Assembly: GCA_023395555.1 (NCBI GenBank)
Contig: JAEWYQ010000037.1
Location: forward strand, 1-64,000
Direction of reading: 5' to 3'
DNA length: 64,000 nt
DNA from: Bacillota bacterium
GTDB taxonomy: Bacteria; Bacillota; Clostridia; Lachnospirales; Lachnospiraceae
Below the pieces are notes generated by a model. That model was not told where the DNA came from. It was given only the letters and a program-made list of their open reading frames with translations, and made no database searches. Shown piece by piece: positions 9,482 through 18,100 of the stretch; position 1 is the stretch's first letter, and every line of letters starts with the position of its first letter. A program made the translations under genes and the position numbers.

Positions 9482-10540
9482 ATGTATCGTGATAATACAA
9501 AAGTAATTCGGATCGGCGACAGAGTAATTGGCGGCGGGAACCCGATTTTAATCCAGTCGATGACGAATACACCGACGGAGGATGTAAAGGCAACGGTGGC
9601 GCAGATACAGCGCCTGACCGAGGCAGGCTGCGAGATAATCCGGTGTACGGTTCCCAACCAGGAAGCTGCCGCCGCCTTTCGTGAGATTAAAAAGCAGATC
9701 AGCATACCGTTGGTAGCCGATATTCATTTCGATTATCGTTTGGCTATTGCGGCAATGGAGAACGGTGCGGATAAGATACGGATCAATCCGGGGAATATCG
9801 GGAACGAAGAGAAGCTGCGGGCAGTGGTTTCCGCGGCAAAGGAGCGGGGAATTCCAATCCGTGTCGGCGTGAACAGCGGCTCCCTGGAGAAGGAGATCGT
9901 GGCCAAATACGGGAGAGTCACCGCCCAGGGGTTGGTGGAAAGCGCTCTGGACAAGGTAAAGCGCATCGAGGATATGGATTATGACCAAATGGTAATCAGT
10001 ATTAAATCCTCTGATGTTATGATGTGTGTCCACGCCCATGAGCTCATCGCTCCGCTGACCAATTATCCTCTCCACGTGGGAATAACCGAGGCAGGTACCG
10101 TCAACGCGGGGAATATCAAGTCGGCTCTGGGTCTTGGAATGATTCTGTACCAGGGGATAGGGGACACCATCCGGGTGTCTCTGACCGGAGATCCGGTAGA
10201 AGAGATTCGTTCCGCCAAGTTGATCTTAAAGACCCTGGGTTACCGCAAAGGCGGAGTGGAGGTGGTATCCTGCCCCACCTGCGGCAGAACGCGGATTAAT
10301 CTCATCGAGCTGGCAACCAAGGTGGAAGAAATGGTTGCGGATATGGATTTGGATATTAAGGTTGCGGTTATGGGATGTGCGGTGAATGGCCCGGGAGAGG
10401 CCCGGGAAGCGGATATCGGCATTGCCGGGGGGAACGGCGAAGGGCTTATTATCAAAAAAGGCGAGATCCTCCGAAAGGTTCCGGAAGACCGGCTGTTGGA
10501 GGAGCTGCGCCAGGAGCTGTCTCATTTTGAAAAGGAATAG
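9482..10540 (+). CDS. ispG: (E)-4-hydroxy-3-methylbut-2-enyl-diphosphate synthase
   Basis: A 352-residue [4Fe-4S] enzyme of the MEP pathway converting MEcPP to HMBPP. The TIM-barrel N-terminal part carries ADIHFDYRLA and the C-terminal domain carries cluster ligands in VSCPTCGRT and AVMGCAVNGPGEA. The ATG next to GGAGG is chosen; the ATG four codons earlier is possible. polC starts 30 bases after the stop. Confidence 0.96.
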   Translation: MYRDNTKVIRIGDRVIGGGNPILIQSMTNTPTEDVKATVAQIQRLTEAGCEIIRCTVPNQEAAAAFREIKKQISIPLVADIHFDYRLAIAAMENGADKIRINPGNIGNEEKLRAVVSAAKERGIPIRVGVNSGSLEKEIVAKYGRVTAQGLVESALDKVKRIEDMDYDQMVISIKSSDVMMCVHAHELIAPLTNYPLHVGITEAGTVNAGNIKSALGLGMILYQGIGDTIRVSLTGDPVEEIRSAKLILKTLGYRKGGVEVVSCPTCGRTRINLIELATKVEEMVADMDLDIKVAVMGCAVNGPGEAREADIGIAGGNGEGLIIKKGEILRKVPEDRLLEELRQELSHFEKE

Positions 10541-10569
10541 GAGACACTTTTGAGAATGGAGAATGTACC

Positions 10570-13500
10570 ATGTTATTTTTTGAAGCATTTGAGAAGGTAT
10601 CTGCAGATCAGGAACTGCAGAAGCTTTACAGCGAGGTGGATGTAGTTAAGGTGGTTGCTTCGAGGCAGACAAAGGATGTGTTCATCTGTATCCGGAGCAG
10701 CCGCCTGATCAGCAGACTCCATATAAGAAGAATGGAAGAACTGCTGAACCGGCAGCTCTTTTTACATACCGGGAACCGGGCGGTAATCAAGCCGCAGTTC
10801 GAGCTTTCCGCACAATATACTCTGCCGAATCTGTATCCCATCTACCGGGACAGCATTCTGGAGGAATTGAAGGAGAGCAGCATTGTGAGCTATCATATCT
10901 TCTCCATGGCAGAGGTAACCATTGAGGATGCACAGCCGGCAATGCATGGAAAGATTACCGTTCAAGTTACGGACAGCTGTGTTGTCAAAGAAAAGATGAT
11001 GAAGCTCAAGGACTACCTGGAGACTCTGTTTCAGGAGCGTTTTAATTATACGGTACAGGTGCTTGTTGAATATAGGGAGCCGGAGGATACCCAGCAGGGG
11101 GATGACCTGGAATATAAGAGGAATATGCTGCGCAGAGCGGAGAGAGAGGCAATAGAGGAAGGCTATGTCCCGGACAGCCAGGAGCAGCCGGAAGTGTTTA
11201 TGAATACGGGAAGCCGTCCCGGCGATATTCTGGAGATGGCAGGTTCGGGACATGCCCCTGCTGCAAAATCCGGTTCTTCTGCTTTGGCAGCCGCCCCGGA
11301 GAAGGCGCAGCCTCCTAAGGCGGAACAGCCTGCGAAGCCGGCAGCGCCCAAATCCTTCGGCAAAAGCGCTTATGAGAAGGGAAAGGGAAGCTACCGCAAG
11401 CTGCCTCAGGACCCGTCCGTTGTTTACGGCAGGAATTTTGAAGGCAGTCCGATTTCCATCTGTGATATCATTGACGAGATTGGGGAGGTAGTCATCCGGG
11501 GTAAGCTCATTAAGCCGGATACACGCACCATAGGGAACGAGAAGAGCATCATCACCTTTGTCATAACTGATTTTACGGACTCCATCAAGATCAAGCTTTA
11601 CGCTAAAACCATCGAAGTGGAAGAAATTATGGCGATGCTGAAGCCCGGCGGATATTTTATGCTGAAGGGAATTGCCCAGATGGATACCTATGAGAGGGAC
11701 ATTACCATCGGCTCCGTAGTAGGCATCCGTTCCGTCAGTGAGGTGAGCGCCTCCGCCAGGAAGGATGAGGCTCCGGTTAAGCGTGTGGAGCTCCATGCCC
11801 ATACCATGATGAGTGATATGGACTCCGTGGTGGATGTAAAGAAGATGGTAAAGAGAGCCTTTCAGTGGGGACACTCGGCGATTGCCGTCACTGACCACGG
11901 GGTGGTGCAGGCCTTTCCCGATGCCAGCCATGCCTTGAATCTAAAGGACTACTCCGACGAGGAGGAACAGAAGCGTGCCAAGAACTTCAAGGTGATCTAC
12001 GGCATGGAAGCCTATCTGGTGGACGATCTGAAGGAAGTGGTGGTAAATGCCAGGGGGCAGAGTCTGGATGATGCCTTTGTAGTGTTTGATATCGAGACCA
12101 CGGGCTTCAGTCAGAATAATGACAGGATCATTGAAATCGGCGCGGTTAAGGTCATCGGAGGTGAGATCACGGAGCGATACAGCGCCTTTGTGAATCCTGA
12201 GGTGCCGATTCCCTATGAGATAGAGCAGCTTACCTCCATTAATGATAATATGGTGATGGATGCGCCCACCATTGAGAAGGTGCTGCCGGAATTTCTTGCC
12301 TTTTGCGAGGGCTGCGGCCTGGTGGCACACAATGCCTCCTTTGATGTGGGCTTTATTGATAAGAATGCGGCAAGGCAGGGAATTACAACGGATTTTACGG
12401 TAATTGATACGGTGGGCCTGGCTCGAATCCTCCTGCCGGAGTTAAGCAGGTATAAGCTGAATACGGTTGCAAAGGCTCTGAATGTTTCTTTGGAGAACCA
12501 TCACAGGGCGGTGGATGATGCCGGTGCCACGGCACAGATTTTTGAAAAGTTTGTGGTGATGCTGAAGGAGAGGGAGATACATACGGTGAATGAGATTGAT
12601 CAGCTGGGCAGAATGTCGGCTGAGGCAATCCGAAAGCTCCCTGCCTATCATGCCATCCTTCTGGCACAGAATGATACGGGCCGGGTGAACCTGTACAAGA
12701 TGGTGTCCCTGTCCCATATAGAATATTATAATAAGCGCCCGAAGATTCCGAAGAGCCTTCTGATGGAGTGCAGGGAAGGGATTATCCTGGGCTCTGCCTG
12801 TGAGGCAGGGGAGGTGTTCCGGGGCGTATTGACCAACCAGTCCCATGAACAGCTGGCAAAGCTGGTAAATTTCTATGATTACCTGGAGATACAGCCCCTG
12901 TGTAATAATGAATTCTTGATCCGCAGTGACCGAAGTGATGAGAGGGATATCACCTCGAAGGAGGATCTGATGGAGCTGAACCACAGGATTGTTGCTCTGG
13001 GAGAGGAATACAACAAGCCGGTGGTGGCTACCTGTGACGTGCATTTTCTGGATCCGGAGGATGAAATCTACCGGAGAATTATATTGGCAGGAAAGGGCTT
13101 TAAGGATGCGGATGAGCAGGCGGCCCTCTATCTGCGGACCACGGAGGAGATGCTGGAGGAATTCTCTTATCTGGGGAAGGCAAAGGCGGAAGAGGTGGTT
13201 ATCACCAATACGAATCTCATTGCGGACCGGATTGAGAAGATATCCCCGGTGCGCCCGGATAAATGCCCGCCGGTGCTCCCCAATTCAGAGGAGAACTTAA
13301 GAAATATCTGCTATGAGAAGGCTCATTCCATGTACGGTGACCCTCTTCCGGCTCCGGTGGAGGCCAGGCTGGAGCATGAGCTGAAATCCATCATCAATAA
13401 CGGTTTTGCAGTTATGTATATCATCGCGCAGAAGCTGGTGTGGAAATCCAACGAGGATGGCTATCTGGTGGGCTCACGAGGCTCCGTAGGTTCTTCCTTT

Positions 13501-15162
13501 GTTGCAACCATGGCGGGCATTACCGAGGTGAATCCTCTGGCTCCTCATTATTATTGCCTGAACTGCCATTACTCTGATTTTGATTCGGAGGAGGTTAAGA
13601 AATACGGAGGCAGCTCCGGCTGTGATATGCCCGACCGGGCTTGTCCCGTCTGCGGACAGCCGCTGGAAAAGGACGGACATGATATCCCCTTTGAGACCTT
13701 CCTGGGCTTCTATGGGGATAAGGAGCCGGATATTGACTTGAACTTCTCGGGGGAATATCAGAGCAAGGCCCATGACTATACGGAGGTACTCTTTGGTGAA
13801 GGGCATACCTTCCGCGCAGGAACCATCGGTACTCTGGCGGATAAGACGGCCTTCGGATATGTGAAGAATTATTACGAGGAACGGGGCATCCACAAGCGCA
13901 ATGTGGAGATTGAACGTATCATAGAAGGCTGTGTCGGTGTAAGAAGGACAACGGGACAGCATCCGGGCGGTATCGTGGTGCTGCCCCATGGGGAGAATAT
14001 CTATTCCTTCACTCCGGTGCAGCGTCCTGCCAATGATATGAACACAAAGACCATAACGACGCATTTTGATTACCATTCCATTGACCATAACCTGCTGAAG
14101 CTGGACATTCTGGGACACGATGATCCCACCATGATCCGGATGCTGGAGGATCTGACAGGGCTGGATGCCAAGAAGATCCGATTGGACGAACCGAAGGTAT
14201 TGTCGCTGTTTCGGGATACCAGCGCCCTGGGGATATCACCGAAGGACATAGACGGCTGTGAGCTGGGGTGCCTTGGAATCCCTGAGTTCGGCACGGATTT
14301 TGTTATGCAGATGGTGAAGGACACACAGCCCAAATCCTTCTCCGACCTGGTGCGGATCTCCGGCCTGTCCCATGGTACGGATGTATGGCTGAATAATGCC
14401 CAGACCCTGATTCAGAACGGAAAATGTACTCTGGCCACGGCAATCTGTACCCGTGATGATATTATGATCTATCTCATTTCCACCGGTGTGGAGCCGGGAC
14501 AGGCCTTTAAGATCATGGAGAGTGTCCGTAAGGGAAAAGGCCTGACTTCGGAGATGGAGGCGGCGATGCTGGCGGCGGATGTGCCGGACTGGTATATCTG
14601 GTCCTGTAAGCAGATACAGTATATGTTCCCGAAGGCCCATGCGGCGGCATATGTTATGATGGCCTTCCGGATCGCGTATTTTAAAGTATATCATCCTCTG
14701 GCGTATTATGCGGCCTATTTCTCCATCCGGGCCTCGGCCTTTAATTATGAGCTGATGTGCCAGGGAAGGGCGGTATTGGAGCAGCATATAGCGGACTATA
14801 AGAGAAGATATAATATGCTGAGTAAAAAAGAGCAGGATACCTTTAAGGATATGAAGATTGTGCAGGAGATGTACGCGCGGGGGTTTGATTTCCTGCCCCT
14901 TGATATTTACAGGGCCAAGGCCCATGCCTTCCAGATTATCGACGGAAAGCTGATGCCCTCCCTGAGTACTATCGACGGACTTGGGGACAAGGCGGCGGAT
15001 GCGGTGGTGGAAGCGGCCCAGCAGGGACCGTTCCTCTCCCGGGATGATTTTAAGATTCGCTGTAAGGTGAGCTCCACCGTAGTGGATAATATGGCGAAGA
15101 TGGGGCTAATGGGTGAGCTTCCCCTTTCGAATCAGATGTCCTTAATGGATTTTCTGCAGTAG
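10570..15162 (+). CDS. polC: DNA polymerase III PolC, Gram-positive type
   Basis: A 1530-residue replicative polymerase. In order it has an N-terminal region, a low-complexity Ala/Pro linker (about 220-260), an OB domain (about 290-370) and a PHP domain interrupted by a DEDD 3'-5' exonuclease starting VVFDIETTGF near residue 503. A cysteine-rich finger CLNC...CPVC (about 995-1035) follows, then the catalytic PDIDLNFSGEY near residue 1053. Length and insertion of the exonuclease within PHP are diagnostic of PolC, which confirms a low-GC Firmicutes host. It closes the host block, and two terminator hairpins follow. Confidence 0.98.
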   Translation: MLFFEAFEKVSADQELQKLYSEVDVVKVVASRQTKDVFICIRSSRLISRLHIRRMEELLNRQLFLHTGNRAVIKPQFELSAQYTLPNLYPIYRDSILEELKESSIVSYHIFSMAEVTIEDAQPAMHGKITVQVTDSCVVKEKMMKLKDYLETLFQERFNYTVQVLVEYREPEDTQQGDDLEYKRNMLRRAEREAIEEGYVPDSQEQPEVFMNTGSRPGDILEMAGSGHAPAAKSGSSALAAAPEKAQPPKAEQPAKPAAPKSFGKSAYEKGKGSYRKLPQDPSVVYGRNFEGSPISICDIIDEIGEVVIRGKLIKPDTRTIGNEKSIITFVITDFTDSIKIKLYAKTIEVEEIMAMLKPGGYFMLKGIAQMDTYERDITIGSVVGIRSVSEVSASARKDEAPVKRVELHAHTMMSDMDSVVDVKKMVKRAFQWGHSAIAVTDHGVVQAFPDASHALNLKDYSDEEEQKRAKNFKVIYGMEAYLVDDLKEVVVNARGQSLDDAFVVFDIETTGFSQNNDRIIEIGAVKVIGGEITERYSAFVNPEVPIPYEIEQLTSINDNMVMDAPTIEKVLPEFLAFCEGCGLVAHNASFDVGFIDKNAARQGITTDFTVIDTVGLARILLPELSRYKLNTVAKALNVSLENHHRAVDDAGATAQIFEKFVVMLKEREIHTVNEIDQLGRMSAEAIRKLPAYHAILLAQNDTGRVNLYKMVSLSHIEYYNKRPKIPKSLLMECREGIILGSACEAGEVFRGVLTNQSHEQLAKLVNFYDYLEIQPLCNNEFLIRSDRSDERDITSKEDLMELNHRIVALGEEYNKPVVATCDVHFLDPEDEIYRRIILAGKGFKDADEQAALYLRTTEEMLEEFSYLGKAKAEEVVITNTNLIADRIEKISPVRPDKCPPVLPNSEENLRNICYEKAHSMYGDPLPAPVEARLEHELKSIINNGFAVMYIIAQKLVWKSNEDGYLVGSRGSVGSSFVATMAGITEVNPLAPHYYCLNCHYSDFDSEEVKKYGGSSGCDMPDRACPVCGQPLEKDGHDIPFETFLGFYGDKEPDIDLNFSGEYQSKAHDYTEVLFGEGHTFRAGTIGTLADKTAFGYVKNYYEERGIHKRNVEIERIIEGCVGVRRTTGQHPGGIVVLPHGENIYSFTPVQRPANDMNTKTITTHFDYHSIDHNLLKLDILGHDDPTMIRMLEDLTGLDAKKIRLDEPKVLSLFRDTSALGISPKDIDGCELGCLGIPEFGTDFVMQMVKDTQPKSFSDLVRISGLSHGTDVWLNNAQTLIQNGKCTLATAICTRDDIMIYLISTGVEPGQAFKIMESVRKGKGLTSEMEAAMLAADVPDWYIWSCKQIQYMFPKAHAAAYVMMAFRIAYFKVYHPLAYYAAYFSIRASAFNYELMCQGRAVLEQHIADYKRRYNMLSKKEQDTFKDMKIVQEMYARGFDFLPLDIYRAKAHAFQIIDGKLMPSLSTIDGLGDKAADAVVEAAQQGPFLSRDDFKIRCKVSSTVVDNMAKMGLMGELPLSNQMSLMDFLQ

Positions 15163-15233
15163 AAAGCAGATTGAGGTTATAGCGGCGGTCCAGCACCGGT
15201 TCCAGTATAAGAGATAATGGCTCTAAATACAGA

Positions 15234-15262
15234 TGGAGTGGGATTTTTTAAATCCCACTCCA
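15234..15262 (+). terminator. polC terminator hairpin
   Basis: A perfect stem of TGGAGTGGGATTT with AAATCCCACTCCA lies 70 bases past the polC stop, followed by an AT-rich stretch. Confidence 0.75.
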
Positions 15263-15281
15263 ATTATTTGTATACAAAGTA

Positions 15282-15313
15282 AAAAACACTTTCAAGAGTC
15301 TGAAAGTGTTTTT
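15282..15313. terminator. second, bidirectional terminator hairpin
   Basis: AAAAACACTTTCA pairs with TGAAAGTGTTTTT. A and T flanks allow termination in either direction. It sits at the host/prophage boundary. Confidence 0.7.
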
Positions 15314-15327
15314 ACTAAGTTTAGCAG

Positions 15328-15354
15328 CTCGTAGGGGAATCGAACCCTAGCGAG
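15328..15354 (-). other. tRNA T-arm-like dyad, candidate attachment-site remnant
   Basis: The minus strand reads CTAGGGTTCGATTCCCCTACG, resembling the T arm at the 3' end of a tRNA, flanked by CTCG/CGAG. No complete tRNA surrounds it. Phages often integrate at tRNA 3' ends, and this is where host genes stop, so it may mark the left attachment site. This is inference only. Confidence 0.35.
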
Positions 15355-15423
15355 ATGTAAGCATGAATGCGGTGAAACAGGCTATTTTACTGGGGTTTAA
15401 GCGTTTTTCTACTTTGATTTATT

Positions 15424-15441
15424 TTGATTACCTTGATTACC
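15424..15441 (+). repeat. tandem 9-mer TTGATTACC x2
   Basis: Two perfect adjacent copies of TTGATTACC lie just inside the presumed left border. They could be integrase arm-binding sites or chance in AT-rich DNA. Confidence 0.4.
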
Positions 15442-15490
15442 TATATAAAAAACAATAATTAAAGGAGGAAAGTACGCCAGACATTCATTG

Positions 15491-15523
15491 AAAAAACACA
15501 GTCAATTCGGCTGTGTTTTTTTT
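15491..15523 (+). terminator. intrinsic terminator
   Basis: ACACAG pairs with CTGTGT over a nine-base loop, with A-rich left flank and eight T on the right. It precedes and insulates the small-RNA promoter. Confidence 0.75.
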
Positions 15524-15544
15524 GTAAATATTTTATTTTTATTA

Positions 15545-15573
15545 TTGACAATCCATGAAAAATGAACTAATAT
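15545..15573 (+). promoter_or_regulatory. consensus sigma-70-type promoter for a CRISPR-like small RNA
   Basis: TTGACA, exactly 17 bases, then TAATAT. Transcription would start near 15580, ten bases before the first CRISPR-like hairpin. There is no ORF in the predicted transcript. Confidence 0.75.
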
Positions 15574-15590
15574 ATATCTATAGAATTTAT

Positions 15591-15678
15591 GCCATCATTA
15601 TTTGATGTGGATTGAAAAGCAAAGTATTTATATTGTTTTTTATTTTCAGTGTCACCACTATGTGGTGTGGATTGCAAT
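15591..15678 (+). CRISPR. CRISPR-like repeat-spacer-repeat unit
   Basis: Two type I-C-like repeats at 15591-15618 and 15651-15678 enclose a 32-base spacer. Only two units exist and no cas gene is in the window, so this is not a functional array by itself. Confidence 0.45.
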
Positions 15679-15686
15679 TAAATATT

Positions 15687-16559
15687 TTATTCAGAATAGC
15701 CTGGAGTATCCAGGTTATTTTTTTTACTTAATTCGCGATATTTCCTAATACGCAATGCGTTAACCGTTGGCTGATCCATATTATATGGGCCGCATTCATA
15801 CGGTAGATAATTATTAAGTACAGTTTTTGATATATGAAGACGCAATGCTATTTCGTCATTGCTCAATCCGATTTTTCGCAATTCCGCAATTTTCTGAGTT
15901 ATATCGTTCTCATATTTTCCAGCTGTAATTAATATTTTTCTGACCTTCTGCCAACCAATATTATATATTGCTGCAGTTACCTTTAGTGAATCGGTTTTAT
16001 AATAGGTTTCAATGATTTCTCCAATATTTACAGACTCCTTCTTTAGCTTCGCTACAGGCTTTGATGCTTTTGAATTACTAACAGACAATAACAATGGTTG
16101 TTCTTCAGATTCAGATACCACAATTGGATTTTCCTCAAAAATGGTTATTATCTGTTCGACCATTCGAAATTTAACCTGGTTAATGGAAATAAGTTTACGG
16201 TTAATAGCAGAAACATCTTCCCATTCATAATAAGCAATATGTTTTCCCATGGCGGCAATTAGGGCTGTTTGAGTTTTGCACCATTTATATATTTCACCCT
16301 CCGGCCCTGTTTGCTCTAGCATATTGATAGCTTGAAAGATATTATTTAATGCTGTAAACTTTTTATAGGTAATCGCCCGGAGCTGACCATTGACAATACA
16401 CGCTTCATCAAAATCATGAATTTTCACTGCGGAAGACAGTCTTTTGCATAACGAAGTCTGTTCCCTCTTCCAATCGCTTATCCATCCTACGATTATTTTA
16501 ATGCGAAGTTCATCATTTTTACATCGCCTTACACGTACCGTTATGGTTTTTTTAGACAT
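15687..16559 (-). CDS. HTH-domain protein, possible repeat-binding regulator
   Basis: A 290-residue protein not recognised as a named family. Residues about 200-260 look like a sigma-like helix-turn-helix (KIGLSNDEIALRLHISKTVL), followed by NNYLPYECGPYNMDQPTVNA and an Arg-rich tail. The N-terminal half is helical and basic at its start. The start is the ATG after GGAGGG; an ATG six codons upstream lacks a ribosome-binding site. Its 5' end is immediately preceded by four copies of the 47-bp dyad repeat and its 3' end overlaps the small-RNA terminator. By analogy with anti-CRISPR-associated (Aca) HTH proteins it may regulate the island, but that is inference. Confidence 0.55.
   Translation of the reverse strand: MSKKTITVRVRRCKNDELRIKIIVGWISDWKREQTSLCKRLSSAVKIHDFDEACIVNGQLRAITYKKFTALNNIFQAINMLEQTGPEGEIYKWCKTQTALIAAMGKHIAYYEWEDVSAINRKLISINQVKFRMVEQIITIFEENPIVVSESEEQPLLLSVSNSKASKPVAKLKKESVNIGEIIETYYKTDSLKVTAAIYNIGWQKVRKILITAGKYENDITQKIAELRKIGLSNDEIALRLHISKTVLNNYLPYECGPYNMDQPTVNALRIRKYRELSKKNNLDTPGYSE
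15695..15727 (+). terminator. terminator of the small RNA
   Basis: AATA-CCTGG pairs with CCAGG-TATT around AGTAT, then a T tract. The hairpin lies within the last codons of the minus-strand HTH gene. Confidence 0.7.
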
Positions 16560-16584
16560 TTTTTCCCTCCGTTTCATGTAATAT

Positions 16585-16740
16585 TATGCCTGTAATCATT
16601 AGGCTCGATGCAGCCAAGACGGCAAAACCCTCACACCTATTACATACCAATTATAAGGCGTACATATTCGAAAGCACTCACGCCTCCCAGGCTCCAATTA
16701 TAGGACGCATTCACATGAATGCCATGCCCAATTAAGGCGC
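16585..16740. repeat. dyad repeat array, left block (about 4 units)
   Basis: Units centred on CCAATT at 16647, 16694 and 16728, plus a degenerate one near 16600. Each has the form C[A/G]CGCCT(T)-N6-8-CCAATTA-AGG(A)CGCA. Spacing is 47, 47 and 34. The block separates the AcrVA2-like gene from the HTH gene, and its last unit overlaps the stop codon of the former. Confidence 0.65.
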
Positions 16741-17769
16741 ATCGACTTCCCTGATTGTCACCGGCGCATCAACGCTGGTGTTTGCATTGATAAATGTTGG
16801 AGCCACCCACTTGAGAATCAATTTGCGATCTTTGCCGCTTCTTTGTCCTGTCCAGAAGTGATGCCAGTGCCCGCAGCGAGCATGTGGCCGTTTGAATGAT
16901 ATTGATTGCTTATCCGGTCCATCAATTTGATTATGATGAATATAGTTTTCTGCTTGAGAAATACTTCGAATTGCTTTTGTTATCCTAATGCCGACATCCC
17001 ACTTCCTTATCTCCCGGAATTTATCTTTTGGATTTTCCTGCGAAGAAGGCTTCCGAGTGATTTTCTTTTGGCCTGGATTCTCGTCGACCTCTGCGTTCTG
17101 TGCGCAAATATACAACACCAATTGTATGAGTTTCATGACAACGCTTAATTCGGCCTGTATGAATTGTTGATAATTCGCGGCGTCAAACATCAACCCTTGT
17201 TTACGGTTTTGTATTACACATTCATCGGACATTGCTTCAATTCCATCCTTAATTGTTCCGCCGGGCAGCAGATGTACCGGGATTGAGCGTGTTGTACCAT
17301 CATTTTCAAGGAGTAAAAATCTCAGCTCTTTTCGGATATTGACTGGATCATCTTCAATGTGAACGAAAAACCCATGATATTTGCCTGAGAATTCCTGGCT
17401 TGAAAATTCGATATATAAGCACGGAAATGGCATTGCTTGAAGTGTTTCTATAGGAATAATTAAGTCGTCAGCTTGGGTAAATAGCAGTTCTTCCATTTCC
17501 GGAGTAAATCGATATACTTCTTTGTATTTTCTCCATGGAGCAAGGGCGGCAAGTTGCTGTGCTCCATCAATATACGTTCCAGTTAATCCAGATAGCTTAA
17601 CTCCACGACTGGCAACAGCTATTGTTGCGCTTATAGGAATATAGCATGTATCGTCCCAATTGGGTAGAGTACTTCCTTGCAGAGATCTCATGTTTTCAAT
17701 TTCTTCCCAGCAGGTAGGAAGATTATCAGACCATTTATTGACCAATTTCAACGGAAGATAAGTATCCAT
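16732..17769 (-). CDS. AcrVA2-like protein (putative anti-CRISPR)
   Basis: A 345-residue protein. Its C-terminal part reads KRPHARCGHWHHFWTGQR then KLILKWVAPTFIN (residues about 295-330). From memory, this pattern KRPHxRxGHWHxxWxG...W.P.F.N is the hallmark of AcrVA2, the Moraxella phage protein that lowers Cas12a levels. An upstream segment, FPCLYIEFSS...YHGFFVHIED (about 125-150), also parallels AcrVA2's WCVYVD...GFWAIYD. AcrVA2 relatives are known outside Cas12a hosts, so the target here may differ. The ATG follows AGGAG. It lies in one minus-strand unit with the 100-residue gene upstream, enclosed by the two blocks of dyad repeats. Confidence 0.65.
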   Translation of the reverse strand: MDTYLPLKLVNKWSDNLPTCWEEIENMRSLQGSTLPNWDDTCYIPISATIAVASRGVKLSGLTGTYIDGAQQLAALAPWRKYKEVYRFTPEMEELLFTQADDLIIPIETLQAMPFPCLYIEFSSQEFSGKYHGFFVHIEDDPVNIRKELRFLLLENDGTTRSIPVHLLPGGTIKDGIEAMSDECVIQNRKQGLMFDAANYQQFIQAELSVVMKLIQLVLYICAQNAEVDENPGQKKITRKPSSQENPKDKFREIRKWDVGIRITKAIRSISQAENYIHHNQIDGPDKQSISFKRPHARCGHWHHFWTGQRSGKDRKLILKWVAPTFINANTSVDAPVTIREVDAP

Positions 17770-17778
17770 TTACATCTC

Positions 17779-18081
17779 CTAAAATTCGTAGTATTTTTCG
17801 TCTATATCGCAGCCAAGGACATTACTATATCCAACATTCACGACAATGTGATTTCCATATTTGCGATAACCTTTGTCCAAAACATACTTAACCGGAATCG
17901 GACACTCGAACATTATTAAATCGCCGTTTGCTTCGGCTTCAGGCAATAGGGTTTCTGGAATAGCCATAATACAATGACCACTGTCAGCGATATAATAATT
18001 AAACTCTCGCAATTCATCTGGAAGTCCAGGATATTTTCTATCTGTTACCATATGCTTTATATCTTCAAGGCTTTTTCTCAT
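17779..18081 (-). CDS. hypothetical protein paired with the AcrVA2-like gene
   Basis: A 100-residue acidic protein with no family I recognise. It is soluble by composition and ends CDIDEKYYEF. The start is chosen at the ATG preceded by AAGGAG six bases away; a longer form from 18123 would begin inside the repeat block. Only nine bases separate its stop from the AcrVA2-like start, so the two are almost certainly co-translated. Confidence 0.6.
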   Translation of the reverse strand: MRKSLEDIKHMVTDRKYPGLPDELREFNYYIADSGHCIMAIPETLLPEAEANGDLIMFECPIPVKYVLDKGYRKYGNHIVVNVGYSNVLGCDIDEKYYEF

Positions 18082-18100
18082 ACGTTGCTCCTTTCTGTGT

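Larger units (their letters stand above)
15580..15727 (+). ncRNA. putative small RNA with two CRISPR-repeat-like hairpins
   Basis: Between a consensus promoter and an intrinsic terminator lie two 28-base units starting at 15591 and 15651, exactly 60 bases apart. Each folds as a 5-6 bp hairpin followed by TGTGGATTG[A/C]AA. They match at 20 of 28 positions, and one stem pair changes T-A to C-G, which preserves pairing. The GTC...GTGGATTGAAA layout resembles type I-C CRISPR repeats but with a shorter stem. It could be a phage-borne mini-array with one 32-base AT-rich spacer, an RNA anti-CRISPR (Racr-like) decoy, or a decayed host array. Confidence 0.55.

Noticed and set aside
11252..12330. Long minus-strand and alternate-frame ORFs inside polC
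   Set aside because: They are shadows of the high-coding-density polC frame, with no start signals.
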